A stretch of DNA of 64,000 nt, taken from Armigeres subalbatus. Taxonomy: Eukaryota > Arthropoda > Insecta > Diptera > Culicidae. A program made the position numbers and the translations under genes. The notes beneath the pieces were generated by a model, which was given only the letters and a program-made list of their open reading frames with translations, was not told the origin of the DNA and searched no databases. The stretch is taken from NCBI RefSeq assembly GCF_024139115.2, contig NC_085141.1, positions 34,850,120 to 34,914,119 of the forward strand. The letters run 5' to 3'. Positions 1 through 10,511 of this stretch are shown piece after piece (position 1 is the first letter of the stretch; the number at the start of each line of letters is the position of its first letter).

Positions 1-200
1 ATTTTGATAGGTTTTTATACAGAATTGTAAGAAAAGCTAACAACCGCTAGTTGGGTGTAGACATTTTCACAATAATGGAGGAAATCTAAGACGTTGAACT
101 TGGACATCTCTGATTTGAATGAGATAATAAACAAAATAGCGTCTGATGCCAATCTGCTAAAAGTTATTATGATTTATTCTATTCAGTGAGTGTTCTGCAG
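1..200. other. Featureless AT-rich flank
   Basis: No convincing ORF, repeat or RNA structure is visible. Its last 11 bases (190-200) are the left target-site duplication of the SINE that follows. Confidence 0.5.
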
Positions 201-487
201 AGGCCCTCCTTAGCCGTGCGGTAAGACACGCGGCTACAAAGCAAGACCATGCTGAGGGTGGCTGGGTTCGATTCCCTGTGCCGGTCTAGACAATTTTCGG
301 ATTGAAAATTGTTTCGACTTCCCTGGGCATAAAAGTATCATCGTGTTAGCCTCATGATATACGAATGTAAAAATGGTAACTTGGCTTAGAAACCTCGAAG
401 TTAATAACTGTGGAAGTGCTTAATGAACACTAAGCTGCGAGGCGGCTCTGTCCCAGTGTGGGGATGTAATGTCAATAAGAAGAAGAT
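201..487 (+). mobile_element. tRNA-headed SINE (Feilai-like) with target duplication
   Basis: A tRNA-like head has a box A around 211-222 (TAGCCGTGCGGT) and a near-perfect box B at 265-275 (GGTTCGATTCC), the internal RNA polymerase III promoter. A unique body follows and ends in an AAGAAGAAG-type tail. It is flanked by 11-bp direct repeats, GTGTTCTGCAG (190-200) and GTGTTCCGCAG (488-498), with one mismatch, as expected of LINE-dependent insertion. The body matches my memory of a very abundant Aedes SINE; the name Feilai-like is recognition only. It encodes no protein. Confidence 0.85.
211..275 (+). promoter_or_regulatory. Pol III internal promoter of the SINE (A and B boxes)
   Basis: Box A lies at about 211-222 and box B at 265-275, spaced as in tRNA genes. 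The B box fits the GGTTCGANTCC consensus exactly, so this copy could still be transcribed. Confidence 0.7.
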
Positions 488-498
488 GTGTTCCGCAG

Positions 499-1974
499 TA
501 TTAAAATACTAATCACTAACAATTAGCTCCGTAAAACGGTAGATAAAACGAATATTTGTCCAACGACTTAGAGACCAGTCTGAAACTAGCCTGTGCGAAC
601 ATTTCAGGTTTTTTTTTGCCAAATACAAAGGTGTTAAACGGAAGTTCATGATAGTGTTCAAATAATGTATTCTCTGCGTTGCGTTATAAATTAAATAGTT
701 TAATGGACATGACATCAATTTTCCAAATGCAAGTTCATCTACCGCCTAATGGTTTGAATAGCTATGCAATGTGGTTTGATAACATGGAATCTAATAGTTC
801 TCTGCAGCAACATGATTTATTCGCAAGAATGATCATGTGTAGTAAATTAGACTTAAAATTTGGTACATATTTAACATAATGAAGCCACATAGTTATAGTA
901 GATCGAGGATATGCTCTGATAGATTTAAACTGATGATGAACATTTTTCGGAAGGACGGAAAAACGAAGCGGTAGTACTACTTCCGAGAAAGGGATCTTTG
1001 ACTTATACCAGGAAAACGCATAGATCGAAAAGAAGAATCTTGATTCCTCTTGCTTGATTCCGGACAAACACCTACTTTGAAGAATGGATAAAAAAACATG
1101 GTGAACAAGTTTACTTTTCTAGTTTAGTTTAGTTTAGCTTAGTTTAGACTGATTGTACATAATCAATGGTTGCTACTCCGTGATTGATCGGAACTGGTGG
1201 AACTGGTGCAATTCCATTTCGATCCAAATGAATAGTGATTGGGATTTACCATCTATTCTTGAAGTGCACGTTTCCGCTGCTCGCAAATGTTGACCAATAA
1301 CAGCGCCAGCCAAGTCCTTACAGACAGTTGGGAAAGGGAGGGAATGTTGGTGTGTGGTTATTGTTGCTACTAGTTGCATCTCCACAATTACCACGGAAAG
1401 GAAGTTGTGTTAGTTGGGAGGGGTTATCAGTAACATAGATCGGGATTCACCATGGAAAGTGATGTGACCTATGTAACTTCTATACAACTGTATTAGTATT
1501 TACTTATCTTGTTCAATTGTTCATCCTTCGCAAGGATAAACAATCAATCGATCAAAGTGGGCGATTGTTTAATTTGATTTTGGATTAAGCGCCCGCGTCA
1601 TCATTTCTTTAACGTATGGAAAGTAGGAAAGAATGTCTAGCTGTCAATCAGTAACCTTTATCTTAACTCAATTTGAGCTTAAATAAGAATGCACAGCCAG
1701 ACATATTTTATTAATTTACGTTTATTTTACATATCATTTATATTTTAGTTTTTCAACTATTGATTACTGTTATAGATTCCTGTTATGGATTGCAATTGTT
1801 ATGCATTGTCCAAACATAATGTGCAAGATTTATTTCCGTTTACATAAAAGCAGGGATGCCAGATACAATTTTTTGAAGTCTGTATCAATCCTAGACATTT
1901 TACTGTATTTGTCTGTATGGGACTTAGAAGCTGCAGGAATTAGAAAATTATTTAAAAACCATGCACTCTTGACT
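499..1974. other. No recognisable gene
   Basis: Only short chance ORFs on both strands. It contains a short (TTTAG)n run at about 1120-1148. A 22-bp string ending GAACAAGTTTACTTTT near 1097-1118 recurs at about 8560-8581. Confidence 0.5.
1120..1148 (+). repeat. (TTTAG)n short tandem repeat
   Basis: Five to six pentamer units, one altered to TTTAGC. It is not the insect telomere hexamer or TTAGG. Confidence 0.8.
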
Positions 1975-2199
1975 ACGTAGAACAGCGGTTTTCAACCTTT
2001 TTCTTGAGAGGTACCCCTTCGAACTTCTACATTAAATTAGGTACCCCCTATATTTTTTTGCTGTAAACCGAAGTAAGCGTAATTCATAAGATATATGAAA
2101 AATTTACCTGATCAATTGCTCTCCATAAAGTTGGCTAAAATTTTCATAAGTCCGTGAAACTTTTCAATTCAAATTAGGTTTATTCATCGAGCTTCCTAC

Positions 2200-3115
2200 A
2201 GGATTTTTATGACTAATTAAGCCTCTTAAAAATAGTATTCCACGCCTATTGAAACGCATCTTCTGGGCCTCTTGATGTAAAGCTTAGGGGCCTTTTGAAA
2301 GGCGGTTTTCGAGCCAGTCGTATCTTTATTAAAGAGACTTTCAGCCCAAGGCTTGTCTCCGATAATTTTCGAGCTACTTAAAAAGAGGCTTCCGAGTTTC
2401 TTGAAAGTAGGCTGCTAATCTTCTTGAAAAAATAGTTCAAAGATTCTTGAAGAAGGTTTCCGAGCCACTTGAAAGGAAGGCTTTCGAGCCTCTTGAAAGG
2501 AGACATCCGACCATCTTGGATCCCTTTCGAGCTAGGGAGGCTTCTGAGTATCTTGAAAGAACGCTTCTGATCCTCTTTTTATAAGTACGCTTGCAAGTTC
2601 CGAGTCTCTTGAAGAAAGGTTTCCAAGCCTCTTAAAAGGAAGTTTCCGAACCACTTGAAAGGAGGCTTCCAAGCTTCTTAAAAGAAGGCTTCCATGCCTC
2701 TTGAAAGGAGGCTTACGATCCTCTTGGATGGCGGCTTTCGAGCCACTTAAAAGGAAGCTTCTGAGCCTCTTAAAAGAAAAATTCCGAGCCTTTTAAAAAA
2801 AGGCTTCCAAGACACTTCAAAGGGAGGCTTCCAAACCACTAGAAAAGAGGTCTACAAGCCCCTTGAAAAGAGGCTTACAAACCTTTTTTTGAGGCCTCCG
2901 AGCCTTTTTAAAGAAGCCCACCGATCCTTCTAAAAAGAGCCCTCCAAGCCTTTTCAAAGAAGGGCCATCTGGGAAGGAAGGAAAAGAAGGCCATCTGGGC
3001 CTCTTAAAAGATAGCTATCGATCCTTACGGAAGAACTTCTTAAAAGGAGACTTCCGACCATCTTGAAAGGAGTCCTCCGAGCCTCTTTAAAAAAGTTCAC
3101 CGAGCTGCTTAAAGA
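2200..3115 (+). repeat. Degenerate 23-bp minisatellite inside the hAT element
   Basis: About 40 diverged units of roughly CTCTTGAAAGGAGGCTTCC plus GAGC, with the 23-bp period clearest at 2640-2800. It accounts for about half of the transposon interior. A short block of the same repeat recurs at 33813-33960. Confidence 0.8.
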
Positions 3116-3613
3116 GGCAATTAGACCGAAAGTTAGACTAATTTGTTAATAACTATTTTCACTAGATTTTTTTCTGTATGAACATGTAGCCCTTAAAGGA
3201 TTCTAAAACTTACTTTAAATTTGAAATTTGCGACGCGAGAGTCCAATTAGTGTTAAATGGCATTAATGTCATAACATTCCACAATATCATTCTTATGCCT
3301 CACACTTTGTATTTAGAACACTGATCTGTTTTACATAGTTCTAGTTTTTCATAGTTCTTCATGTTAATAAAAAAAATCGAATAATAAATAATTGCAGAAA
3401 AAGTTACTAGCAAATTAGTAATAGCAATCCCATGACGTTTTTTGACATTTCTCATAACTGATTTTGTCTTTTTGATCTTTTGTCCCACAGCATTTCATCC
3501 ACTGTGCACGTTGTGGAGGGCAGGATTCAATAAACCTCGCCTAACAAGCATTGGAGGTGGCTAAAGCGCGTATTTGACCAAAAATAGCCTTTTTCGACTT
3601 AAAAACTAGCTTG

Positions 3614-3763
3614 AGGTTCCCTCAAACACACGCGACGCAACAATTGCGAAGCGATTCTGTCGCCGTTGGTATGGAAACGTAAATGGAATATTGCCTGAAG
3701 CGACCCAACGATAGAATCGCGACGCCATCGCGGCGATGAAATCGTTTAGATTTGGGGGAACCT
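3614..3763. mobile_element. 150-bp TIR element (MITE)
   Basis: The ends AGGTTCCCTCAAA and, inverted, AGGTTCCCCCAAA form imperfect terminal repeats. Inside, GCGACG and GCGATTCTRTCG motifs recur in inverted order. No clear target duplication was found. It is nested in the hAT element at 1983-3880. Confidence 0.5.
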
Positions 3764-3916
3764 TTATTCAACCAACATTGTTTATTGGGCGATTTACTGA
3801 TCGCCTTGCATATTATGTACAAGGCAAAATGTCTTTAAATGAAAAAATACACAATTATTACCCCAGGTTAAGAACCACTGACGTAGAATATCGAGGTTTC
3901 AAAAAGTCGATGTAAG

Positions 3917-4013
3917 ACTTAGTCGAGTCAAGTACGAGATACTGTAAGACAAGTTACTTGAAGTTCCTGTGATGTTACAGTCAAGAGGTGGAATTAAATG
4001 AAAGAATACTATT
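3917..4013 (+). repeat. Dispersed GTCGAGTCAAGTACGAGA repeat fragment
   Basis: The block with GTCGAGTCAAGTACGAGA followed by a GTGGAATTAAATG-like block matches, inverted, the sequence at 15840-15965. It looks like a diverged fragment of an interspersed repeat family that I cannot name. Confidence 0.45.
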
Positions 4014-4102
4014 TATATCCATATCTCGTCTTATGACATGTGAGGATATTGCAGTAAAAAGTTCTAAATAATATTGTTATCCATATGTTTGATATTACAT
4101 TA

Positions 4103-4304
4103 CACAGGATTTTGTTTTTACACGATTTTTTTTCGCTCGTATTTTTGATCGTGTAACTTTAATTTACCACCAAAATCTTTGCAACATGTTTCAAAAAATC
4201 CTAAATAATTCAAAGAAAAATCACATGGTAATTAATATGCGTTAAGCATTTGGGATGGGTGAAAAATTAAGAAAGTGTAAATCGTGTAAAAACAAAATCC
4301 AGTG
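4103..4304. mobile_element. TA-flanked MITE, 202 bp (Tc1/mariner-like)
   Basis: The terminal inverted repeats begin CACAGGATTTTGTTTTTACA on the left and CACTGGATTTTGTTTTTACA on the right complement, and continue into ACGATTT. A TA dinucleotide flanks each end (4101-4102, 4305-4306), the IS630-Tc1-mariner target. No coding capacity. Confidence 0.75.
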
Positions 4305-4378
4305 TACATCAATTGATAATATTAACTTACCGATAATCCGTTAGAAAGTCCAAAAGAGTTTGGTTTAAAGGGCGGCAC

Positions 4379-5870
4379 ATGAGAAATAATTCCTTTCGGA
4401 AACCCAAAGAGCGAAACGGCGTCTTTTGGATTGACACACGGAGAACATTTGGTCTTTCAAACTTTTTAGTCTTCCGAATGGAACTCTATTTGGGCTTTCG
4501 AACCAATACCTTTTGCGCTTTCGAACAGTACCCTTTTGGCTTCCGAATGGAATCTTTTTAGGCTTCGGAATGAGGATATAAATATGGTTTCCGTTGTACA
4601 GAAACAGAAAAAAATACTCCATTCAGAATCCCAGATGTAGATGAATCCCAGAAGTATTTCTTTCGAAAATATAAAAAAGACTCCGTTTGAAAGTAAAGTT
4701 CAAAATAATCTCGTCCAGAAGCGAATAATTTCGTTCATAGATATAAAAGAACTCCTTTCAGAATACCAAATAATTTCGTTCGCCAACCCAGAGAAAGGAC
4801 TTGTTTTGAATTTACGAATCGAGATTTTGTGGTTGTCTGGACGGAGCTCTTTTTGGCTCTTCTGAGATTTCAAATCAATTCCTGTTGCGCTTCCGAACAA
4901 AAACCTTTTAGGACTTCGGTGGTAAATCCCATAAGAATTCTAATCGGAATCCCTTATCCACAAGCAGGAAAAGATTCCGTTCAGAATCCCAGAACGCTCC
5001 AATTGAAAGTCCAAAACTCGCACTTAGTTTCATAGGGGCGTAACTGTATTGATCGATTTCTCTTCTTAATCGATTTTATATTTTGTTAATAACTCATTTG
5101 TTTCAAAAGCTACAACCGTGATTATTGATTCTGGTGCAAGATACAATCACCCTTTATCACACCAAACCATTAAAATCATCGACGAACTAGCGCAATTCGG
5201 TACAATAATAAAAAGAAAACATCGACGAAGAGAAATCGATCAATGCAGTTACGTCCCTATGAAACTAAGCGCGAGAAAAGAACTCCGTTCGGAAGACCAA
5301 AAATATTCCGTTCGGAATTTTAGAATGGTTTTGTTCATAATGCCATCAGAATTCCATTCGGAAGTCCAAAAGTATTTCTTTGGGAAGCCCAGAGTGATTC
5401 CTTTTGAAAGCCCAAAAGAGTTTCATTCAGAAGCTCGAAGAAATTCTGTTAGTAAACCCAGAAGGATTACGTTTGAAAATTCGCATATTTTTTTGCGGAA
5501 ATCGGTATGAACGGATGTCTTTTGAGTATCCTAATGGAATTCTTTTGGACTTTCGAACGGATTGATTTGGCTTCCGAATGGATTTATTTTGTATTTTTTT
5601 TATTTTATATTCTGAATGGAATCTTTTTAAACTTCCGAAAGGTATCAAAGAATCATTCCGTTTGCAATTCCAGAGGGATTCTGTTTGGAATCCAAAAGAA
5701 ATCCCGTTCAAAAGCAAAAAACGCTGCGCTCGGAAATCCAAAATTATACCGATCGGAAACCTTATAGAATTCCGTATGAAATCCCATTACAAATTTGTTT
5801 GAAAACTCAAAATGGTTCAATTGGAAAGCCCAACATAACTCTTCTTGGAAGCCTAAAGTTTTCGAAAACA
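4379..5870. repeat. 23-bp-period array with alternating orientation
   Basis: Units close to CATTCGGAAGCCCAAAAGAAT (period about 23 bp) run in the + sense at about 4625-4810, 5275-5500 and 5650-5870. They run as the complement (GGCTTTCGAATGGAAT type) at about 4440-4570, 4815-4950 and 5510-5640. Units are strongly diverged. A 247-bp TIR element interrupts the array at 5023-5269. The short ORFs across it are by-products of the repeat. Confidence 0.7.
5023..5269. mobile_element. 247-bp TIR element inserted in the array
   Basis: The left end CTTAGTTTCATAGGGGCGTA and the complement of the right end CTTAGTTTCATAGGGACGTA match with one change, and pairing continues through TTGATCGATTTCTC. The flanks (CGCA/CGCG) do not give a confident target duplication. 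Confidence 0.7.
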
Positions 5871-5941
5871 ACAAATGTCTGTAAAAGTCTGTAACTTCTA
5901 TCAAAAATCTGTATAATGTCTGTAATCTGTATGATTTCTGT

Positions 5942-6059
5942 ACACGCAAAAAAATGTTGCGGTCGAAACTACCATTTCGAGGGTTAATTTAAGAATAAGC
6001 ACACGCAAAAAAATGTTGCGGTCGAAACTACCATTCCGAGGGTTAATTTAAGAATACGC
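5942..6059 (+). repeat. 59-bp perfect-period tandem duplication
   Basis: Two adjacent 59-bp copies (5942-6000 and 6001-6059) begin ACACGCAAAAAAATGTTGCG and differ at only two positions. Confidence 0.95.
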
Positions 6060-7190
6060 ACCGACGATTTTCAGCAGACAACAAACCCGTTTGATTTTAC
6101 CATGCGCGCAGTAAAAATCAACTGTGGTCCTGGTGGAATGTTGTTGCATGAACTGAATCAGTGGTGAATTTGTCCGAATGCGTGGTTAATTTAGCTGAAA
6201 ATTTGTGGTTGTTTTAAAAACATGGCGTAGTCTACAAAATAGTAACCGTTACCATGGAATTTCTGTGTATGCAAGACCAAATGAGACATGTCTGTATAAT
6301 CTGCATAAAAGTAGAAGTGTGTTAAAGCAAAAACATAACTAAAGTAAACAACAAAAACACAGTAAAAAAACAGTAGACAGAAAAACATAACAGATACACT
6401 GCCAAAAATATATATATATAAGATATATGTGTCGCCGTTATAAATTTTTGTAATAGCTCCACTCTAATATAATCGATATAGAACCACACATAAATTAAAT
6501 AATTGCTAGTTCGAGACGACATATAAAGTTTATTTGGATATATATTGTATTAATAGTTCGCGTGGAGCATGGTTATGTGTGGGCTGATATACATCATAAG
6601 TTAAATCTATGGATTTTCGCCAATAAATATGTGTGGATTTTAAGTAGTGTAGTTTTTCAATCGCTGAATGTGTAGCAAGGACTAACATAAACTGTTACAC
6701 TTGTTGTTATTTAACTTGTTCGTTAAAAGAAGGATAAGAAAAAGTGACAAAATGGACTAATAACAAAGGGACAATTGTTAATGAATTCTTATCTGAGATT
6801 TGCCCTTTTAGAACGTCCATAAATTACAAAACGCCCAACATTGTAGGGAGGGTTGTGATAAATAACTATAAAAAAAAGTTCAGATGCTACATACAAAAAG
6901 TTTCACATATGGAGGTGAAGGGTTTGTGTGATTTTCAAAAGCGTTTCAAGCTATTTTCGGAATGCAGAAAATCTCGAAACCCTTTAATTCCCGGCATTTG
7001 ATATTTGCAATAGGTGTCCATAAGCTTTATTTGGAATATAGAGAGTTGTTTAACTTTTCCCAACTCGAATAAATCCTGGTTACACCCACACTTCTGTGTA
7101 AGGCTTATATATGATTGAAAGCTATTTTGTTTCAAAGTTAAAGTGCACATTATTTCTTAATGGCGTTGAATTTCTGGAGAAGCTGCTTGT
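6060..7190. other. AT-rich stretch, nothing recognised
   Basis: Contains a (TA)n run near 6410-6425 and only short ORFs without family resemblance. Confidence 0.5.
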
Positions 7191-7194
7191 TTAA

Positions 7195-7460
7195 GGTGAT
7201 TATAGAATGAAGCCCGTGGTGAATTTCAAATTCACCACACGTTTATTTACATACATTTCCAAAAGCCCAAATCTGGCGTAATAGTTTTCGTACAGTGCCG
7301 AAACTCAAATTATGATTGTTCAGCATAACTAAGCAAACGATCTACCATTATTTCAGCCCCATACGCGTTATGGTTCTTTTATCTCGTGCTCTTGAAAAAA
7401 ATATTGGAAAAGCACGTGGTTTACAAAATGGCCGATTTCTGGCTTTATTGTATAATCACC
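7195..7460 (+). mobile_element. TTAA-flanked MITE, copy 1 (266 bp)
   Basis: The ends GGTGATTATAGAATGAAGCC and, inverted, GGTGATTATACAATAAAGCC are flanked on both sides by TTAA (7191-7194, 7461-7464). It is the inverted near-twin of 7925-8190. TTAA duplication is typical of piggyBac-type insertion, but the termini do not look like canonical piggyBac, so the superfamily is open. Confidence 0.9.
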
Positions 7461-7464
7461 TTAA

Positions 7465-7858
7465 GGTTACCGGCACCAAAACACAAACAAGCGACAAAAG
7501 CCTTAATCGTGATTTCCGCAGCACAATCATACTGAAGTAATTTGGTGGAAATTCTGGGTTATGTACCGTTCCTAATATGACGAGATCATGTGTATGAATT
7601 ATTTACCGTGATGTACGACATGATAAGTCATAAATCTAAACGTCTGAATTGTCTGCTTGTTTCAGCACATAGAAACATGTACATCCTGGAAAAACTTTGA
7701 TCCACAAGGCAACAATTCATTTTGAAAACCTGCTTACCAACCGAACATATTACCAGATTTGCTGCAAGCCGCTGTTTTTTGAGCTTTTAGTAATTATAAG
7801 TTTCAAATAAGGTATCTTCCATCCAACATTCAGCATCGATCACCTAGTATTGAGTATA
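7465..7858. other. Spacer between inverted MITE copies
   Basis: No gene or repeat recognised. With 7859-7920 it is the loop of a potential large hairpin formed by the two MITE copies. Confidence 0.5.
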
Positions 7859-8357
7859 CACAGCAAATAATTTTGAAAATTCAACGACGTGTAAAATTGC
7901 AGCTTATCCCATCAAACGAATTAAGGTGATTATAGAATGAAGCCAGAAATCGGCCATTTTGTGAACCACGTGCTTTTCCAATATTTTTTTCAAGAGCACG
8001 AGACGAAAGAACCATAACGCGTATGGGGCTGAAATAATGGTAGATCGTTTGCTTAGTTATGCTGAATAATCATAATTTAAGTTTCGGCACTGTGCGAAAA
8101 CTATTACGCCAGATTTGGGCTAATGGAAATGTATGTAGATAAGCGTGTGGTGAATTTAAAATTCACCACGGGATTCATTCTATAATCACCTTAACATTCG
8201 ATATTCTATTAAATTTGATTGAATTTTACAAGCAAGCACCGTTTACATTTATTTCGATTTAAAATAATAGAGAGATCGATTAAGTTTTAAGTTTATTTGC
8301 ATGCTCCAAATATGTGCATGAAAATACATTTAAAATCACAACATATTTTTATCTGTG
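7859..8357 (-). mobile_element. CACAG-ended MITE (229 bp native) carrying a nested MITE
   Basis: The ends are CACAGCAAATAA and, inverted, CACAGATAAAAA. Removing the nested TTAA element and one TTAA leaves 229 bp, exactly the length of the uninterrupted inverted copy at 56176-56404. Left and right flanks both read TATA. Confidence 0.85.
7925..8190 (-). mobile_element. TTAA-flanked MITE, copy 2 (266 bp)
   Basis: Same element as 7195-7460 in opposite orientation, flanked by TTAA at 7921-7924 and 8191-8194. It is nested inside the CACAG MITE. The unoccupied copy at 56176-56404 has TTTA (TAAA on the other strand) at the matching place, confirming a TTAA-like target duplicated on insertion. Confidence 0.92.
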
Positions 8358-8814
8358 TATATTCCTTTAATAACTTTTCTTTTATACCAAAATGACTTTC
8401 ATTCATAGACTGCGTTAATTTCACAAATATCAAAACTGACAAACACTACTTCGACGAATTATACTTTTTAAAATACTTTTTAATAAATTAGAATTAGATT
8501 TTTTATAGAACGGTGACATTTTTACGTCCATCTACAAGCGTAGCACACTTCGATCCCCATGGTGAACAAGTTTACTTTTATATTAATCAAAATAAAACAC
8601 TTTTCATTTGCAAAGTACAAGATATTCAGTGAAACAATATTCTCTTTTTTTGTGTATCAACTATTGCATTAACCCGGCAAGGATGATTTAATATGCCTTG
8701 CAACGAAATGACAACTTTCGTGATCATTTTCCAAGGCTCTCATAGACTTGAAAAATAGATCATATCATCAATTTATCATTCATCATATCAATAGATCATT
8801 CATCAATTAATCAA
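8358..8814. other. No gene recognised
   Basis: AT-rich. The block 8696-8737 (CCTTGCAACGAAATGACAAC onward) is similar, inverted, to 45812-45854. Confidence 0.5.
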
Positions 8815-9230
8815 TCAAACCTTCATGCCAAATACTATCAAATGCTTTCTCTATATCATGAAGAGCAACACCAGTCAAATATCCTTCAGATTTGTTGAGT
8901 CGAATTATATTCGCAGCTTTTAATAACTGATGAGTGGTTGAACGGCCACGAAAACCAAATTACTCATCAGCAAAAATAGAATTGTTATTAATATGAACCA
9001 TCATTCTATTTAAAATATTTTTTCAAACAGTTTGCTCATTGAAGAAAGCGGGGCTTTCATATTTTTAAATTTTCTAGTAATAGATCTCACTTCCAAATTA
9101 GTTCCTAACGAAGGGTCAAACTCATGCTCTTGATTGAGAATGTCTTCGAAGCACCGTGTAACCTTAGATTTGTCGAAATCGAATCGTTCAGGGACTTGGT
9201 TGATCGGATTGATCGCATGTTCTGCACTCC
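8815..9230 (-). pseudogene. Jockey-clade LINE RT fragment with internal deletion
   Basis: On the minus strand it encodes residues such as FDPSLGTNL, SITRKFKNMKAP, SKLFEKIF, FADE and VALHDIEKAFDS, closely matching the RT region at 60307-61714. Compared with that copy, about 200 bp are missing between MKAP and the SKLFEK motif, joined at a single shared base near 9046-9050. In-frame stops are present. Both ends are truncated. It is a dead fragment of a Juan-like LINE; the clade call rests on RT motifs. Confidence 0.8.
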
Positions 9231-9686
9231 ACGACGTTTTGGAGACACAACACACACATTTACACACGTTTACAAACCAAAACAATACAGTCGATGTTCT
9301 ATGACTCGATATCGACTCATGGGAGCAAATTGAAATCAAAAAGAGGTCCTGAGGATCATTACCCGAAATGCTTATTGCTTCCACTTTAGTAGTAAATATC
9401 ATAGGATTAAAACAAATATACATGACTACGATTTGCTGAGCAAACCGATTCGTTTTGTCAAATCAATGATCAATATGGCATAGTAACTATTGTATCTTCA
9501 AACTAATGTCAATTACCTAGATTTCCTCAAATTAGTAAAGAGAAAATAAATCTCGAGGGATAACAACATGCTACATAGCAATCGCTTCACTTTCTCTAAA
9601 CAAATAATCCAAAAGCTTACATACGGCATGTCAGATTTTTTTTATAGCCTACTACGGCCATTGTTAATATTAATCACATTACAAAC
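9231..9686. other. No gene recognised
   Basis: Low-complexity AC-rich stretch at 9248-9275, otherwise featureless. Confidence 0.5.
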
Positions 9687-9776
9687 AAGAAATCATTACT
9701 ATGTCTGAAACTTGATTATGCATATGTACAACATGTGATAGATTTTAGTTCGGAAAAGGTATTGGAGGGTAACCGC

Positions 9777-9847
9777 CCCTTCGGTGGGGTTTGATCCCAC
9801 GACCCCAGTTCGCATGACAGGTGCTTTCCCTACTAAGCTACGAAGGA
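9777..9847 (-). repeat. tRNA-like cloverleaf of SINE copy 1
   Basis: Minus strand: acceptor TCCTTCG/CGAAGGG, D stem GCTT/AAGC, anticodon stem CCTGT/ACTGG with one T-T mismatch and loop CATGCGA, T stem GTGGG/CCCAC with loop ATCAAAC. Total 71 nt with standard tRNA spacing. Position 33 is A rather than U, and the sequence lies within a longer repeat present three times in the window, so it is a SINE head rather than a tRNA gene. Confidence 0.75.
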
Positions 9848-10269
9848 CCTCCGTCGTCCACCGCAGCTTAGCGGGTACTGATGAAACCAAATTCCCAGCA
9901 CCAGGTACCAGCCGATCTCTCGCAATACATTTTCAGAACTAACTCTCTCAAATGTATTTTGTACACATCATGTCAACCAAGTAGGATGAGTATTTAGTAT
10001 TGTCCGGCTCCTACACACTTGCTTCATCAGCAACGGCGCTCAATGAAGTAGGGTTGTGTGAGGTTGTGCCAGTTTGGTCGTCAGATCCCAACACGACCAC
10101 ACAAGCGAAGAGAGATCGCCACTCGAGATCAGTACATTCAAAGTTAATTGCCTATATGCCGGGTATTAAGCCACCCGGGTGGAAATTAATTACTATGTCT
10201 GAAACTTGATTATGCATATGTACAACATGTGAGAGATTTTAGTTCGGAAAAGCTATTGGAGGGTAACCG

Positions 10270-10340
10270 CCCTTCGGTGGGGTTTGATCCCACGACCCCA
10301 GTTCGCATGACAGGTGCTTTCCCTACTAAGCTACGAAGGA
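10270..10340 (-). repeat. tRNA-like cloverleaf of SINE copy 2
   Basis: Identical cloverleaf to 9777-9847. It forms the loop between the 135-bp inverted arms. Confidence 0.75.
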
Positions 10341-10511
10341 CCTCCGTCGTCCACCGCCTCCAATACCCTCCAATACCTTTTCCGAACTAAAATCTATCAC
10401 ATGTTGTACATATGCATAATCAAGTTTCAGACATAGTAATTAATTTCCACTCCGGGTGGCTTAATACCCGGCATATAGGCAATTAACTTTGAATGTACTG
10501 AAGAAATCATT

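Larger units (their letters stand above)
1983..3880. mobile_element. Non-autonomous hAT-type transposon, 1.9 kb, 8-bp TSD
   Basis: The left end reads CAGCGGTTTTCAACCT and the right end, on the complementary strand, CAGTGGTTCTTAACCT. This is the CAGYGGTTYTYAACCT terminus typical of hAT elements. The flanks are identical 8-mers, ACGTAGAA at 1975-1982 and 3881-3888, the hAT-sized target duplication. No transposase is readable. The interior is a degenerate 23-bp minisatellite, and a 150-bp TIR element is nested near the right end. Size and lack of coding capacity make it non-autonomous. Termini and TSD are seen directly; the superfamily is inferred from them. Confidence 0.85.
9698..10500 (-). mobile_element. 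Composite tRNA-headed SINE/foldback insertion
   Basis: The whole 803-bp block is bounded by identical 11-bp direct repeats AAGAAATCATT at 9687-9697 and 10501-10511. It contains two copies of a SINE-like unit, each with a 71-nt tRNA cloverleaf on the minus strand (9777-9847, 10270-10340). The second unit sits between 135-bp inverted arms (10130-10263 and 10366-10500) beginning CAGTACATTC. Direct repeats and arms are seen; that the block moved as one unit is inference. Confidence 0.65.

Noticed and set aside
1120..1148. (TTTAG)n as interstitial telomere sequence
   Set aside because: The unit is a TTTAG pentamer with a mutated copy, not TTAGG, and only about 29 bp long.
9777..9847. Functional tRNA gene
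   Set aside because: The cloverleaf lies inside a longer repeat present three times, has an anticodon-stem mismatch and an atypical anticodon loop.
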